From: Hyphomicrobiales bacterium
Lineage (GTDB): Bacteria > Pseudomonadota > Alphaproteobacteria > Rhizobiales > Rhizobiaceae
Assembly: GCA_900472485.1 (NCBI GenBank)
Contig: UCII01000012.1
Location: 1-64,000, forward strand
DNA length: 64,000 bases
Reading direction: 5' to 3'
Shown: positions 36,504-45,576 of the stretch, piece after piece
Layout of the letters: each line of letters begins with the position of its first letter
How positions within the stretch are numbered: position 1 is the first letter of the stretch
Position numbers and translations under genes: made by a program
Notes under the pieces: generated by a model
Told to the model about the DNA's origin: nothing
The model's database searches: none
What the model saw: only the letters and a program-made list of their open reading frames with translations

Positions 36504-37571
36504 TTGAGCACTGTCGAACGAAAAATGCAGGTGCGGCCCAAGAAGGGCCGTGCCGCTCCCTTTTTCATGGGTCTGCTGCGATTCCTCGTCGTGGCCGTCA
36601 CGACCTATCTCGGTCTTCTGGCCGTCACCTTCTTCATCGGACGCGTCATTCCGATCGATCCGGCGCTGGCGATTGCCGGCGACCATGCGCCGACGCAGGT
36701 GCTGGAGCGCCTCCGGCGCGAGATGCATCTCGACCAACCGCTCTATCTGCAATTCTATTATTACCTGTTGAGTGCGCTCAGCGGCGATTTCGGCACGTCG
36801 GTGCTGACGACCAATCCGGTCATGGACGACATCAAACGCGTCTTCCCCGCGACGATGGAGCTTGCCACCGTCGGCACGATCATCGGCGCCGTTTTCGGGG
36901 TTCCCTTCGGCGTTCTCGCTGCCGTGCGCCGCAACAGCATCATCGACCAGATCGTGCGCGTCATCGGCCTGGTCGGCTATTCGCTGCCGGTCTTCTGGCT
37001 GGCCATGGTCTCGCTCGTCATCTTCTATGCGAAGCTGAACTGGGTCGCCTACCCCGGCCGTATCGACATCGCCTATGAATATACTTTCACGCCGATCACG
37101 GGTTTCTTCCTGCTCGACAGCGCAATGCAGGGGCAATGGGACGTCTTCTGGGACGTGTTCCGTCACATCATCCTGCCGGCGTCGCTGCTCGGCTATTTCT
37201 CGCTCGCCTATATCAGCCGCATGACGCGCAGCTTCATGCTGAACGAACTGGGTCAGGAATATATCGTCGCAGCCCGCGCCAAGGGGCTTTCCGAGACGCG
37301 GGTGATCTGGGGCCATGCGCTGCGCAGCGCCATGGTGCCACTGATCACTGTGATCGCGCTTTCCTACGCCTCGCTGCTGGAGGGATCGGTATTGACCGAG
37401 ATCGTCTTCTCCTGGCCGGGCATCGGCTTCTACATCACCAGCTCACTGCGCAATGCCGACATGAATGCCGTCCTCGGGGGGACCATCGTCATCGGCACGG
37501 TTTTCATCGGCATCAACCTGATTTCCGATCTGCTCTATCGGACCCTCGACCCAAGGACGCGACGTAAATGA
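36504..37571 (+). CDS. peptide ABC transporter permease (DppB-like)
   Basis: A 355-residue inner-membrane permease with a first membrane segment near residue 30 (FLVVAVTTYLGLLAVTFFIG). The inner-membrane EAA loop (AARAKGLSETRVIWGHALR) and the C-terminal SLLEGSVLTEIVFSWPGIG are diagnostic of DppB/OppB. The basic N-terminal extension of about 25 residues is longer than usual. The start is a TTG at 36504, 22 bases after the binding protein; its TGA overlaps the next ATG (ATGA). Confidence 0.92.
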   Translation: MSTVERKMQVRPKKGRAAPFFMGLLRFLVVAVTTYLGLLAVTFFIGRVIPIDPALAIAGDHAPTQVLERLRREMHLDQPLYLQFYYYLLSALSGDFGTSVLTTNPVMDDIKRVFPATMELATVGTIIGAVFGVPFGVLAAVRRNSIIDQIVRVIGLVGYSLPVFWLAMVSLVIFYAKLNWVAYPGRIDIAYEYTFTPITGFFLLDSAMQGQWDVFWDVFRHIILPASLLGYFSLAYISRMTRSFMLNELGQEYIVAARAKGLSETRVIWGHALRSAMVPLITVIALSYASLLEGSVLTEIVFSWPGIGFYITSSLRNADMNAVLGGTIVIGTVFIGINLISDLLYRTLDPRTRRK

Positions 37572-38494
37572 CTGTCGAGACCACCCAATCCAGCTTGAGG
37601 GACTGGCTGCTCTCCAACCGGCCGCAGTCGCGCCGGCAGGCGAGGTTAGGGCGCGCCTATGTCACCTGGCGGCAATTTTCTGCCAACCGCCTGGCCGTGA
37701 TCGGGCTTGCAATCATCATTGCGCTCGTGGTCGTGGCGGCGCTTGCCGATGTCATCGCCCCGCATTCACCCGTCATCGGCGATCTCACGAATGCCTATCT
37801 GAAACCGCCGGGAACGCCGGGGTACCTTCTCGGCACCGACGACCTCGGGCGCGACATCCTCTCGCGCCTCATCTACGGCTCGCGCTGGACGCTTTACATC
37901 GTCATTCTGGTTGCGATCATCTCGGCGCCGATCGGGCTGACCATCGGCATGGTGTCGGGCTATCTCGGCGGCTGGACCGACACGATCTTGATGCGCATCA
38001 CCGACATCTTCCTTGCCTTTCCGAAGCTGGTACTGGCGCTTGCCTTCGCCGGCGCGCTCGGCGCGGGCATCGAGAATGCCGTCATCGCCATCGCCATCAC
38101 CTCCTGGCCGCCCTATGCGCGCCTGGCGCGGGCCGAAACCATGACGGTGCGGCGTTCGGACTATATCGCCGCCGTGCAGCTCATGGGTGCCTCGCCGCTG
38201 CGCATCATCTTCCGGCATGTCATGCCCCTCTGCATCTCCTCGGTGATCGTCCGCGTCACGCTCGACATGGCCGGCGTGATCTTGACGGCCGCCGGCCTCG
38301 GGTTCCTCGGGCTCGGCGCGCAGCCGCCGCTGCCGGAATGGGGCGTGATGATCGCAAGCGGCTTCAAATACTATCTCGATCAATGGTGGGTGGCGGCCAT
38401 GCCTGGCATTGCGATCCTCATCGTCAGCCTCGGCTTCAACCTACTCGGCGACGGCCTGCGCGATGCGCTCGATCCGAAGGAGAGCGGGCAATGA
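37568..38494 (+). CDS. peptide ABC transporter permease (DppC-like)
   Basis: A 308-residue DppC/OppC-type permease partnering the preceding protein. It has the N-terminal OppC region (FSANRLAVIGLAIIIALVVV), GTDDLGRDILSRLIYGSRW, the ABC interaction loop VQLMGASPLRIIFRHVMPL, and AAGLGFLGLGAQPPLPEWG. It overlaps the gene before it and the ATPase gene after it by four bases each. Confidence 0.93.
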   Translation: MTVETTQSSLRDWLLSNRPQSRRQARLGRAYVTWRQFSANRLAVIGLAIIIALVVVAALADVIAPHSPVIGDLTNAYLKPPGTPGYLLGTDDLGRDILSRLIYGSRWTLYIVILVAIISAPIGLTIGMVSGYLGGWTDTILMRITDIFLAFPKLVLALAFAGALGAGIENAVIAIAITSWPPYARLARAETMTVRRSDYIAAVQLMGASPLRIIFRHVMPLCISSVIVRVTLDMAGVILTAAGLGFLGLGAQPPLPEWGVMIASGFKYYLDQWWVAAMPGIAILIVSLGFNLLGDGLRDALDPKESGQ

Positions 38495-39324
38495 CGACAC
38501 TTTTAACCGTGGAGAACCTGAGGGTTCGTTATCCGACCCGCACCGGCGTCATCGACGCCGTACGCGGTGTGTCCTTCACGCTCGGTCGCGAGCGGCTCGG
38601 CATCGTCGGCGAGAGCGGATCCGGCAAATCACAGACCGGCCGTGCCATCATGGGGCTGACGCCGCCGCATGGCATCGTCACCGCCGACAAGCTTGACTTC
38701 AGCGGCATCGACCTCCTGTCGATTTCGGCTAGGGAACGCCGGTCGCTGCGCGGCAAGCGCATCGCCATGGTACTGCAGGATCCGAAATATTCGCTGGATC
38801 CTGTCATGACCATCGGCAAGCAGATTACCGAGACGCTGCGCACACATGAGAAGATCAGCAAGGCCGAAGCTCGTGACCGCGCGCTTGCCATGCTGGAAGC
38901 GGTGCAGATCCGCGATCCAGGCCGTGTCTACGACCTGCATCCGCACGAGGTCTCGGGCGGCATGGGCCAGCGCGTCATGATTGCCATGATGCTGATCGCC
39001 GGGCCGGAGTTGCTGATTGCCGATGAGCCGACCTCGGCGCTCGACGTTACCGTTCAGCTCGATGTGCTCAAGATCATGGACAAGCTCGTGTCGGAGCGCG
39101 GCATGGGGCTGATTTTCGTCTCGCACGACCTGCGGCTGGTATCGTCCTTCTGCGACCGCGTGATCGTCATGTATGCAGGTAAGGTGGTGGAAGAGCTCAA
39201 GGCTTCCGAATTGAACAATGCCCAGCACCCCTATACGCGCGGCCTGCTGAACTGCATGCCAGTCATAGGTGAAAACAGGCATCCGCTGCCGGTGCTCGAT
39301 CGCAAGCCGGAGTGGGCGGCATGA
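38491..39324 (+). CDS. peptide ABC transporter ATPase (DppD-like)
   Basis: A 277-residue ABC ATPase. Walker A is [16 protein letters not shown], the signature is [15 protein letters not shown], Walker B is [14 protein letters not shown], and the switch His is in [10 protein letters not shown]. The C-terminal extension [12 protein letters not shown] is the oligopeptide-type tail (oligo_HPY). The ATG at 38491 overlaps the DppC stop, and the stop overlaps the next ATG, giving tight translational coupling. Confidence 0.93.
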   Translation: MTTLLTVENLRVRYPTRTGVIDAVRGVSFTLGRERLGIVGESGSGKSQTGRAIMGLTPPHGIVTADKLDFSGIDLLSISARERRSLRGKRIAMVLQDPKYSLDPVMTIGKQITETLRTHEKISKAEARDRALAMLEAVQIRDPGRVYDLHPHEVSGGMGQRVMIAMMLIAGPELLIADEPTSALDVTVQLDVLKIMDKLVSERGMGLIFVSHDLRLVSSFCDRVIVMYAGKVVEELKASELNNAQHPYTRGLLNCMPVIGENRHPLPVLDRKPEWAA

Positions 39325-40070
39325 CGACAGCGCTCGCAGTTGATGGCCTCAGCGTCGTCTATGATGGCTATTATGCGCTCGATGCCGTCGGCATCGACGT
39401 GAACAAGGGCGAATCCTTCGGTCTGGTCGGCGAGTCCGGCTCCGGCAAATCGACGCTGCTGCGCGCCGTTGCCGGCCTTGCGCCCGTCACCGACGGCAAG
39501 ATTCAGGTCGGCGGCGAACAGCTGAAGGGCGCCAGGCGCAGCAAGACCTTCTATCGTCAGGTGCAGATGGTGTTTCAGGACCCCTATGGCTCCCTGCATC
39601 CGCGCCAGACGATCGACCGGCTGCTGCTGGAGCCTTTGTCGATTCACGGGATCGGCGATACGGAGACCCGCATCGCCAGGGCGCTGGACGAAGTCGGCCT
39701 CGGAAAGGGCTTCCGCTTCCGCTATCCGCACCAGCTCTCCGGCGGCCAGCGCCAGCGCGTCGCCATTGCGCGCGCGCTGATCGTCGAACCGTCCATCCTG
39801 CTGCTCGACGAGCCGACTTCGGCGCTGGATGCTTCCGTGCAGGCCGAAGTGCTGAACCTTCTCGAGCAGGTGCGCAAGGACCGCCATCTGACCTTCGTGA
39901 TGGTGAGCCACGATCTCGGCGTCATCACCCATATGTGCGAGCGCCTGGCCGTCATGCGTAACGGTGCGGTCGTCGAGAGGCTGACTGCGAAAGAATTGGC
40001 AGCCGGCGATGTCAAGGAAGATTACACGCGCAATCTGATGGTCGCCAGCAAGGGGTTTGTCCGCGCCTAG
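39321..40070 (+). CDS. peptide ABC transporter ATPase (DppF-like)
   Basis: A 249-residue ABC ATPase, second subunit of the heterodimer that drives the peptide importer. Walker A is [16 protein letters not shown], the signature is [15 protein letters not shown], Walker B is [15 protein letters not shown] and the switch is [12 protein letters not shown]. The usual oligopeptide tail is short here. It is the last gene; the RIME hairpin overlaps its TAG stop and may act as the terminator. Confidence 0.93.
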   Translation: MTTALAVDGLSVVYDGYYALDAVGIDVNKGESFGLVGESGSGKSTLLRAVAGLAPVTDGKIQVGGEQLKGARRSKTFYRQVQMVFQDPYGSLHPRQTIDRLLLEPLSIHGIGDTETRIARALDEVGLGKGFRFRYPHQLSGGQRQRVAIARALIVEPSILLLDEPTSALDASVQAEVLNLLEQVRKDRHLTFVMVSHDLGVITHMCERLAVMRNGAVVERLTAKELAAGDVKEDYTRNLMVASKGFVRA

Positions 40071-40170
40071 AGCCTTTCCGCTTTTCTTTGAATCGCGGAA
40101 AGGCTCTATCTCTTTGGTTTTACGCAATTCCGGACGCAAAACCGCTTCGCACTTTTGCTGGAATTGCTCT
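40069..40170. repeat. RIME-type intergenic mosaic element (complete)
   Basis: The first half is a perfect 13-bp palindrome: AGAGCCTTTCCGC (40069-40081) with GCGGAAAGGCTCT (40095-40107). The second half, 40121-40170, is the ACGCAATTCCGGACG palindromic segment that also occurs alone at 29020. The two-palindrome layout and about 100-bp length fit the RIME1 element known from rhizobia and agrobacteria. The first stem overlaps the stop codon of the ATPase gene. Confidence 0.8.
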
Positions 40171-40332
40171 TAGCGGGCGACTTTTGCCCCAGCGGCGCGT
40201 TAACGAATGGGCCGCTTAAACACGACCAATCGTATAGACTATTGACACCTGCCGCAATTCTGTCATGATCTCGTTAATGGCAGTTAACTTTCGTGATCCC
40301 GATGAGGGGTCACACGTTAAGTGGAGGCAGGC

Positions 40333-40521
40333 ATGTTTTTCATGGGTGGCATGACCATGGGCTATCTTCATCCGCCGGTTCCGGCGAAACGGGAAGGTGC
40401 ACGGTCCGCTACTCTTTCTGACGAAAACAGCCGCCGCCAGACCGGATCTGCCGAAGAGCAGACGGCTGATGCCAGCGCCATTGAGCGCAGCTTGATTTGG
40501 GCCCGCCGCATTCTTTGCTGA
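40333..40521 (+). CDS. small hypothetical protein
   Basis: A 62-residue frame with GGAGG at 40323, five bases before the ATG. The Met/Gly-rich start MFFMGGMTMGYLHPPVP is followed by a charged, polar middle and a basic end. There is no signal peptide or clear membrane segment. A GTG 12 bases upstream is an alternative start. No family is recognised; the strong ribosome site argues for translation. Confidence 0.5.
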   Translation: MFFMGGMTMGYLHPPVPAKREGARSATLSDENSRRQTGSAEEQTADASAIERSLIWARRILC

Positions 40522-40683
40522 AGTGGCATTGCCGATCTTTCGGGTCCTCGAAATCCAGTGGTTTAATTTTTCTCAGCTGATGCTCTGGACGGAAATTCAT
40601 CTCTACCTAGTTGATAGAAAATATATGAATATTCGTCCCAGGCTTGGCCTGAGAGACATATAAGAAACGAACGGAGGCGACAC

Positions 40684-40842
40684 ATGGCGAATTTGGGTAT
40701 TTCGAATACGCATGTGAATCAGTTCGGTGGTTCCAAGCGCGCCGCCAAGACGCGGCAGAAGATTCAAACGGCTGTTCATGTCGTCCTGTTTTCGGCTGCA
40801 TTCCTCTTCGTTGCGGCCATTGTTTGCGGTATCGTTGTCTAA
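40684..40842 (+). CDS. small membrane protein, 52 residues
   Basis: An ATG at 40684 with GGAGG seven bases upstream opens a 52-residue frame: a polar N-terminal half (NQFGGSKRAAKTRQKIQT), then one hydrophobic helix VLFSAAFLFVAAIVCGIVV reaching the C-terminus. This is the layout of a tail-anchored single-span protein. It has no recognisable family. It lies between the peptide transporter and the cyclic glucan genes. Confidence 0.6.
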   Translation: MANLGISNTHVNQFGGSKRAAKTRQKIQTAVHVVLFSAAFLFVAAIVCGIVV

Positions 40843-41017
40843 GGCGACGTTGGCGGGCGGCGGCTTGTTCCGTTGCTGATGTGAGGCCGATGCGGCCCAT
40901 CTCTTGAAAATTGACAAGTTTGCGGGTCCGGTCGATCAAGTCTGGCCGTTTTTCTTCTCGTGCAACTTCCGATCTCATTTCATTGGCAAACATTCTCTCC
41001 GGCGAAGGCGACAGGGC

Positions 41018-41625
41018 GCGTCGAGAAGGCGAAGAATGCCGTGCCCGACAAGCTCATCGATGACGAAACCGGATCATCTGGCTGTTCACGCCACCTTTCG
41101 CGAAGCCGGCGCGAGATCCGCGCTACATCAAGTCCTAACCGCCTCGTGTGCGGGAGAACGGCGGCCAGTATACCCATGCGGCCATCTGGGTCGTCATGCC
41201 GCTGGCGGAGATGGATCCCGGCGGGATGCCTGGCAATTGCTTCGATATGCTGAACCCAATCAACCATGCACGCGATCGTGATCAGTCCGATACCTATCGT
41301 GTAGAGCCCTATGTGGTTGCTGCTGCTATCTACGGCGAAGGACAATTGACGGGCCGTGGCGGCTGGACCTGGTACACAGGCTCCGCCGGCTCGCTGTATC
41401 GCGTCGTTGTCGAAGGCATTCTCGGTATCCGCGTGAAAAACGGCCGGCTCTTCGTCAAACCGGCCCCCGCCTTCGAACTGGGACGACTTTGCGGCGGACA
41501 TCGAACTGCCGAGCGGAAATTACCGTATTTCCGTCTCAAAAGCGCCCGATGCAGCGACATACTCGGTCACCATCAATGACAGGGCGATCGCCCATCCCGA
41601 AGAGGGCTATCCGGTCGGACAGTAG
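41018..41625 (+). pseudogene. cyclic beta-glucan synthase C-terminal remnant (NdvB/GH94 type)
   Basis: Joined over three frames the region reads KAKNAVPDKLIDDE, then IIWLFTPPFAKPARDPRYIK, an in-frame TAA near 41135, PPRVRENGGQYTHAAIWVV, FDMLNPINHAR, YRVEPYVVAAAIYGEGQL, GRGGWTWYTGSAGSLYRVV, EGILGIRVKNGRL, and after a frameshift near 41480 WDDFAADIELPSGNYRI to a stop at 41623. RENGGQYTHAA and GGWTWYTGSAG are hallmarks of the C-terminal GH94 domain that sets glucan length in NdvB. Only about 200 of roughly 2800 codons remain, so it is dead. The gene after it, opgC, modifies the same glucan. Confidence 0.82.
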
Positions 41626-41714
41626 CGTTTTGCACTGTTTCGCTTCGACGATCGGGGCCAAAAGGGGAACTCTTTGGCCCCGATTGCATTTGAGTGTCGG
41701 AACAGGAGAGTTTT

Positions 41715-42929
41715 ATGAATTCGAGGGCGAATATGAGCCCGGTGCTGGCACAACGCGTGAGTTTGCCGAAGCCGGTCTCCCAGAGGGATACTCGACTGGA
41801 TGTTCTCAGAGCCTTGGCTCTGATCATGATCTTCATCAACCATGTGCCGGGGCAGATCTTCGAGGATTTCACGTCGAAGAATTTCGGATTCTCCGACGGC
41901 GCCGAGGCTTTCGTGCTGATCTCCGGCATCTCCGTCGGTCTTGCCTACGGAACCAAGTTTCTTCCGGGCAGTCGGCTGACAATGGCTTGGAAAGCGGTCA
42001 GGCGCGCCTTCACGCTCTATACCGCGCATATGATCACAACCTTCGTGACGCTGGTACTCTTCATTTCAGGCGCGTGGATTTTCCACCAGAAGGGCTTGCT
42101 CTGCGAAGTGAACATCCTTGCCCTGCTGATGGACCCGGCGCGCGGCATTCCCGCGCTGCTGACGCTCGGGCACCAGATCGGCTACAATAACATTCTGCCC
42201 ATGTACGGCGCCCTGTTCCTGATGCTGCCGCTGATCATGCTGTTGGAGGCAAGGAGCCCCCTGCTTCTGCTCGCGATTTCGGTCGCCGTCTGGCTGGTAT
42301 CCGGCATCTATTACATCGCGCCGCATACGACATTGCTTGACGGCTTCTGGTTCCTCAATCCGCTATCCTGGCAGCTGCTTTTTGTCATCGGCTTCGTCGC
42401 CAGCATGCATGTCAAGCGCGGCGGGCAAATTCCTGCCCATCCGGTCCTGATCGCGCTGGCCTGCGCCTATGTGCTCGTGTGCTTCATCTGGGTGACCGAC
42501 AAGCTATGGGTACTCGGCGACTATCTCGCCACGCTCGGTCTGCCGACCGTCGTCACCGGCTTCGACAAGACCTTCCTGTCCCTGCCGCGGCTGCTGCATG
42601 TTCTGGCGCTCGCGTATCTGATCGTTAGTATCCCCGCCATTTCCGCGTTCTTGCGCCGCTCGGCCAATCACCCGCTGACGATCCTCGGGCGGCATTCGCT
42701 GAACATCTTCGTTGCCGGCACCATCCTCGCCATGGCAGGCCAGGTCCTTCTCTACGTGACCAACAAGAGCCCCGTCGTCGGTGCTGTCTATGTCGTCTTC
42801 GGCATCGCTGTGCAGTTCCTCTATGCCTATCATCTCGAGCACAAGCGGCTTGAGCTTGCCGGCCAGCGCGCGGCGAAGACGCCTGCGGCAAAGATGGCAA
42901 TGCCTGCGCATTTCGGAAAGCGTCATTGA
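41715..42929 (+). CDS. opgC: OpgC, glucan succinyltransferase
   Basis: A 404-residue polytopic membrane protein of the OpgC family, which adds succinyl groups to periplasmic glucans and so gives them negative charge. The opening RDTRLDVLRALALIMIFINH followed by VPGQIFEDFTSKNFGFSDGA and EAFVLISGISVGLAYG is the diagnostic OpgC start; about ten membrane segments follow. ATG 41715 has GGAG at 41705. It follows a dead glucan synthase fragment and faces ndvA. In this organism the substrate would be the cyclic beta-1,2-glucan exported by NdvA. Confidence 0.92.
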   Translation: MNSRANMSPVLAQRVSLPKPVSQRDTRLDVLRALALIMIFINHVPGQIFEDFTSKNFGFSDGAEAFVLISGISVGLAYGTKFLPGSRLTMAWKAVRRAFTLYTAHMITTFVTLVLFISGAWIFHQKGLLCEVNILALLMDPARGIPALLTLGHQIGYNNILPMYGALFLMLPLIMLLEARSPLLLLAISVAVWLVSGIYYIAPHTTLLDGFWFLNPLSWQLLFVIGFVASMHVKRGGQIPAHPVLIALACAYVLVCFIWVTDKLWVLGDYLATLGLPTVVTGFDKTFLSLPRLLHVLALAYLIVSIPAISAFLRRSANHPLTILGRHSLNIFVAGTILAMAGQVLLYVTNKSPVVGAVYVVFGIAVQFLYAYHLEHKRLELAGQRAAKTPAAKMAMPAHFGKRH

Positions 42930-43097
42930 AGGCTTCTGCCGCGCCGCGTGCTTGCGCGGTTCGACCTACGGGATCGGCACTGACAACTGGACGGCCTGCT
43001 TAGTTTCGAGTGCAAGTTCTGATCCGATGCCGGTCGGGTGCCGACCCTAACTCCAGTCGGCATTCGTCCGTATTGACCTCCGATCAGAAAACGGAAA

Positions 43098-43124
43098 GGC
43101 CCGGTTTTCCCGCCGGGTCTTTCT
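43098..43124 (+). terminator. rho-independent terminator after opgC
   Basis: GGCCCGG (43098-43104) and CCGGGTC (43113-43119) form a stem with one G-T pair and an 8-base loop, followed by a T-rich tail (TTTCTT). It lies 170 bases beyond opgC with no gene between. Confidence 0.75.
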
Positions 43125-43172
43125 TGTATTTGATGGGCTATGTTTTCCGGAGTTGGGTTTCTTACAGGCAGA

Positions 43173-43312
43173 GCCCCTCACCCTAGCCCTCTCCCCGTTG
43201 AAACGGGGAGAGGGAACCTGTTCCGTGTTTGTGGCACGTGCGGATAAAGGTGCTGATCTTGAGCGGTAAACTCCCTCGCCCCGCTTGCGGGGCGAGGGCG
43301 GGGGTGAGGGGC
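43173..43312. repeat. large palindromic intergenic repeat, 140 bp
   Basis: Outer arms GCCCCTCACC at 43173 and GGTGAGGGGC ending 43312 are inverted copies. Inside lie two further hairpins: CTCTCCCCGTT-GAAACGGGGAGAG near 43189-43213 and CTCGCCCCGC-TTGCGGGGCGAG near 43274-43297. The CCCTCACCC...CTCTCCCC arrangement resembles dispersed palindromic repeats common in proteobacteria, including rhizobia. It lies between the convergent opgC and ndvA ends. Confidence 0.75.
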
Positions 43313-43377
43313 ATACATTGAACATGCCCTCGCGCCTGAGTGACAATCATTACCACGCTCACATCCTCGACAGCAAA

Positions 43378-43406
43378 AAGCCGGGAGAGCGTCGCTCTCC
43401 CGGCTT
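43378..43406 (-). terminator. rho-independent terminator of ndvA
   Basis: AAGCCGGGAGAGC (43378-43390) and GCTCTCCCGGCTT (43394-43406) form a perfect 13-bp stem with a 3-base loop. On the minus strand it is followed by a T run. It lies 24 bases downstream of the ndvA stop. Confidence 0.9.
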
Positions 43407-43429
43407 CGATCTTGGGCCCCTTGCGAAGA

Positions 43430-45199
43430 TCAGGCGGCTTCGTTTTCCGTTGCGTGTGCCTTGCGGACTTCCTCGTCCGTCAGGATACCGCTGGCGCGCA
43501 GCAGGGCGGCGAAGCGGCCGTTGCTCTGGCTGAGCTCGTTGAAGCTGCCATTCTCGATGATGCGACCATTGTCCAGGAAGAGGACCATGTCGGCTTCGCG
43601 AACCGTCGACAGGCGGTGCGCAATGATGAAGGTCGTGCGGTTCTGGCGCAGGTTGTCGATCGCGGTCTTGACCCGGTTTTCGGTTTCGACGTCGAGCGCA
43701 CTGGTCGCTTCGTCGAGCACGAGGATCGGCGCATCCTTGAGGATGGCGCGGGCGATCGCGATACGCTGGCGTTCACCACCCGAGAGCTTGTTGCCACGCT
43801 CGCCGACGCGGGTATCGTAGCCGCCTTCGCGGGTTTCGATAAAGTCGTTGGCGGCGGCGGCCTGGGCGGCGCGGATCATTTCCTCCTGCGTCGCACCTTC
43901 ACGGCCAAGGCGGATGTTATCGCTGATCGAACGGTTCAGCAGGCCGGCATCCTGGAAGACGGTGGCGATGAAGCGGCGCAGCGACTTGCGGGTCACCTTG
44001 GTGATGTCGTGACCATCGACGAGGATCTGGCCCTTCTGCGGATCGAAGACACGCTGCAGCAGGTTGACGAGCGTCGTCTTGCCGGCGCCGGTCGGGCCGA
44101 CGATGGCGACGGTCTGGCCAGCCTTCACCTTGAAGGAGATGTCGTGCAGGCCCTGCGACGAATTGGCGAAGCCGAAGGAGACATCGCGGAACTCCACTTC
44201 GCCCTTGACGTCCTTGATTTCGGCAAGCCCGGCCGGCTCTTCGCGGTCACGAACCGAATCTTCCAGCGTGTAGAAGTCTTCGAGCTTGGCGCGAGCTTCG
44301 AAAATCTGGTTGGCGAAGTTGCGCAGCTGCTCCAGGCGGCCGATCAGCACGTTGGCAAAGGCGATGAAGGTGATGAGCGCGCCGAGGCTCAGGCTGCCAT
44401 CCTGGACAAGAACTGTGCCGATCATCAGGATCGCCATCATGGCGACGGTCGAGGCCGTGCGGTTCAGCGCGCCGGCAAGCGCCCACCAGTCGAGAACTGG
44501 ATACTGGGCCTCCAGCAGACGTTCGGTGAACGACTTCAGCGCTTTGGTCTCAGCTTCGATGCGGTTGTAGCTGTGCAGCACCGACACGTTGCTGATCGAG
44601 TCGCTCACATGTGAGAAGACGGTATTGTAATGGCTTTCGACCGAAGTCTGGCCATCCTTCGTGCGGCTCATGACCAGACGACCGATGATCCAGTAGAAGA
44701 CACCGAGCAGGACGAGGACTGCGGATAGGCGCAGGTCCATGGCCATGGCCGTCGGGATCATGACGACGAGCGCGACTGCGGTCGTGAGGTGGTTGCGCAT
44801 GAATTCGAGCCACAGGCCGAACAGCGCTTCGCAGGCGCGAAGCAGCGTGTTCAGCGCGCTCGCCGTGCCGCGCTGGCTATGCCAGGAGAGCGGCATCGAG
44901 ATGATGCGGCCGAATGCTTCTGTTAGCAGGGAGGCGCGGCGGCCATGCGCAAGGCGGTCGGCCTCGCGGGACACCACGATGAAGGCGACAGCACTGAAGA
45001 CGGCAAAGCCGGCCCACAGCATCATGGTCGGCGTGACGGCTTCTTTCTTGGCAATGGCGTCGAAGATGCGGCCGAACAGAACCGGCTCATAGATGGTGGT
45101 CATCGCAAGCGCGATGTTTGCGGCTACGACCATCCAAACGCGGTATCGATACGCGCCAAGATACTTCAGGGCTCTTGCATAGACTTTGAACAGTGACAC
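43430..45199 (-). CDS. ndvA: cyclic beta-1,2-glucan ABC exporter NdvA (ChvA)
   Basis: Exports cyclic beta-1,2-glucan across the inner membrane, needed for osmoadaptation and nodule invasion. The 589-residue half-transporter has an N-terminal transmembrane domain opening SLFKVYARALKYLGAYRYRV (the NdvA start) and an ATPase domain with GPTGAGKTTLVNLLQRVF near 366, LSGGERQRIAIARAILKDAP near 470, LVLDEATSALDVETE and IIAHRLSTV. I choose the GTG at 45199 with AGAGG 8 bases upstream; an in-frame GTG at 45208 is also possible. Full length and intact, unlike the synthase remnant at 41.0 kb, so an ndvB must lie elsewhere if the pathway works. Confidence 0.94.
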   Translation of the reverse strand: MSLFKVYARALKYLGAYRYRVWMVVAANIALAMTTIYEPVLFGRIFDAIAKKEAVTPTMMLWAGFAVFSAVAFIVVSREADRLAHGRRASLLTEAFGRIISMPLSWHSQRGTASALNTLLRACEALFGLWLEFMRNHLTTAVALVVMIPTAMAMDLRLSAVLVLLGVFYWIIGRLVMSRTKDGQTSVESHYNTVFSHVSDSISNVSVLHSYNRIEAETKALKSFTERLLEAQYPVLDWWALAGALNRTASTVAMMAILMIGTVLVQDGSLSLGALITFIAFANVLIGRLEQLRNFANQIFEARAKLEDFYTLEDSVRDREEPAGLAEIKDVKGEVEFRDVSFGFANSSQGLHDISFKVKAGQTVAIVGPTGAGKTTLVNLLQRVFDPQKGQILVDGHDITKVTRKSLRRFIATVFQDAGLLNRSISDNIRLGREGATQEEMIRAAQAAAANDFIETREGGYDTRVGERGNKLSGGERQRIAIARAILKDAPILVLDEATSALDVETENRVKTAIDNLRQNRTTFIIAHRLSTVREADMVLFLDNGRIIENGSFNELSQSNGRFAALLRASGILTDEEVRKAHATENEAA

Positions 45200-45576
45200 G
45201 TCAGGCACCCTCTGTGCATCAGCAAAACTCGGAATGCTGCGACACTACAGATCGGTACCTGAACCGGCGATTAACGGAATCTGAAGCTGTTTTTTCAGGA
45301 GAATTTCCCGCCTGGCGCGTGCTGCCGCAGCGAGGTGCTATCGGTCGCCGCAGAAATGTGACAATTTGGGGACGACCCTGCCGCCACATCGTCCGTTACT
45401 ATTAAGTCACGCCGAAGGCGGCCATTCAGGGTTGAACGGCAAAAAAATCGCCAAAGGCGTTCAATTTTGCGCCGGCCTGAGTATGTTGCCGGCGATTAAG
45501 CGCGCTATGGGGCCTGGCGAGCAGGGTTGCAACGCTCGCCCGTCGATAATTCAGGCTGCGAGGCCGAGGGGTAAAT
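45200..45576. other. divergent intergenic region between ndvA and the LuxR gene
   Basis: 377 bases holding the promoters of two divergent genes. I see no gene, and no clear palindrome of the lux-box type. A short AT-rich segment lies near 45270-45300. Confidence 0.4.

Noticed and set aside
33876..37316. Minus-strand open frame of 1146 codons over the dipeptidase and Dpp genes
   Set aside because: It is opposite to genes with complete catalytic motifs and ATGA-coupled starts. Its composition is that of antisense GC-rich sequence and no domain is visible.
43173..43312. CRISPR array
   Set aside because: The repeats are inverted, not direct, and there are no regular spacers; no array is seen anywhere in the window.
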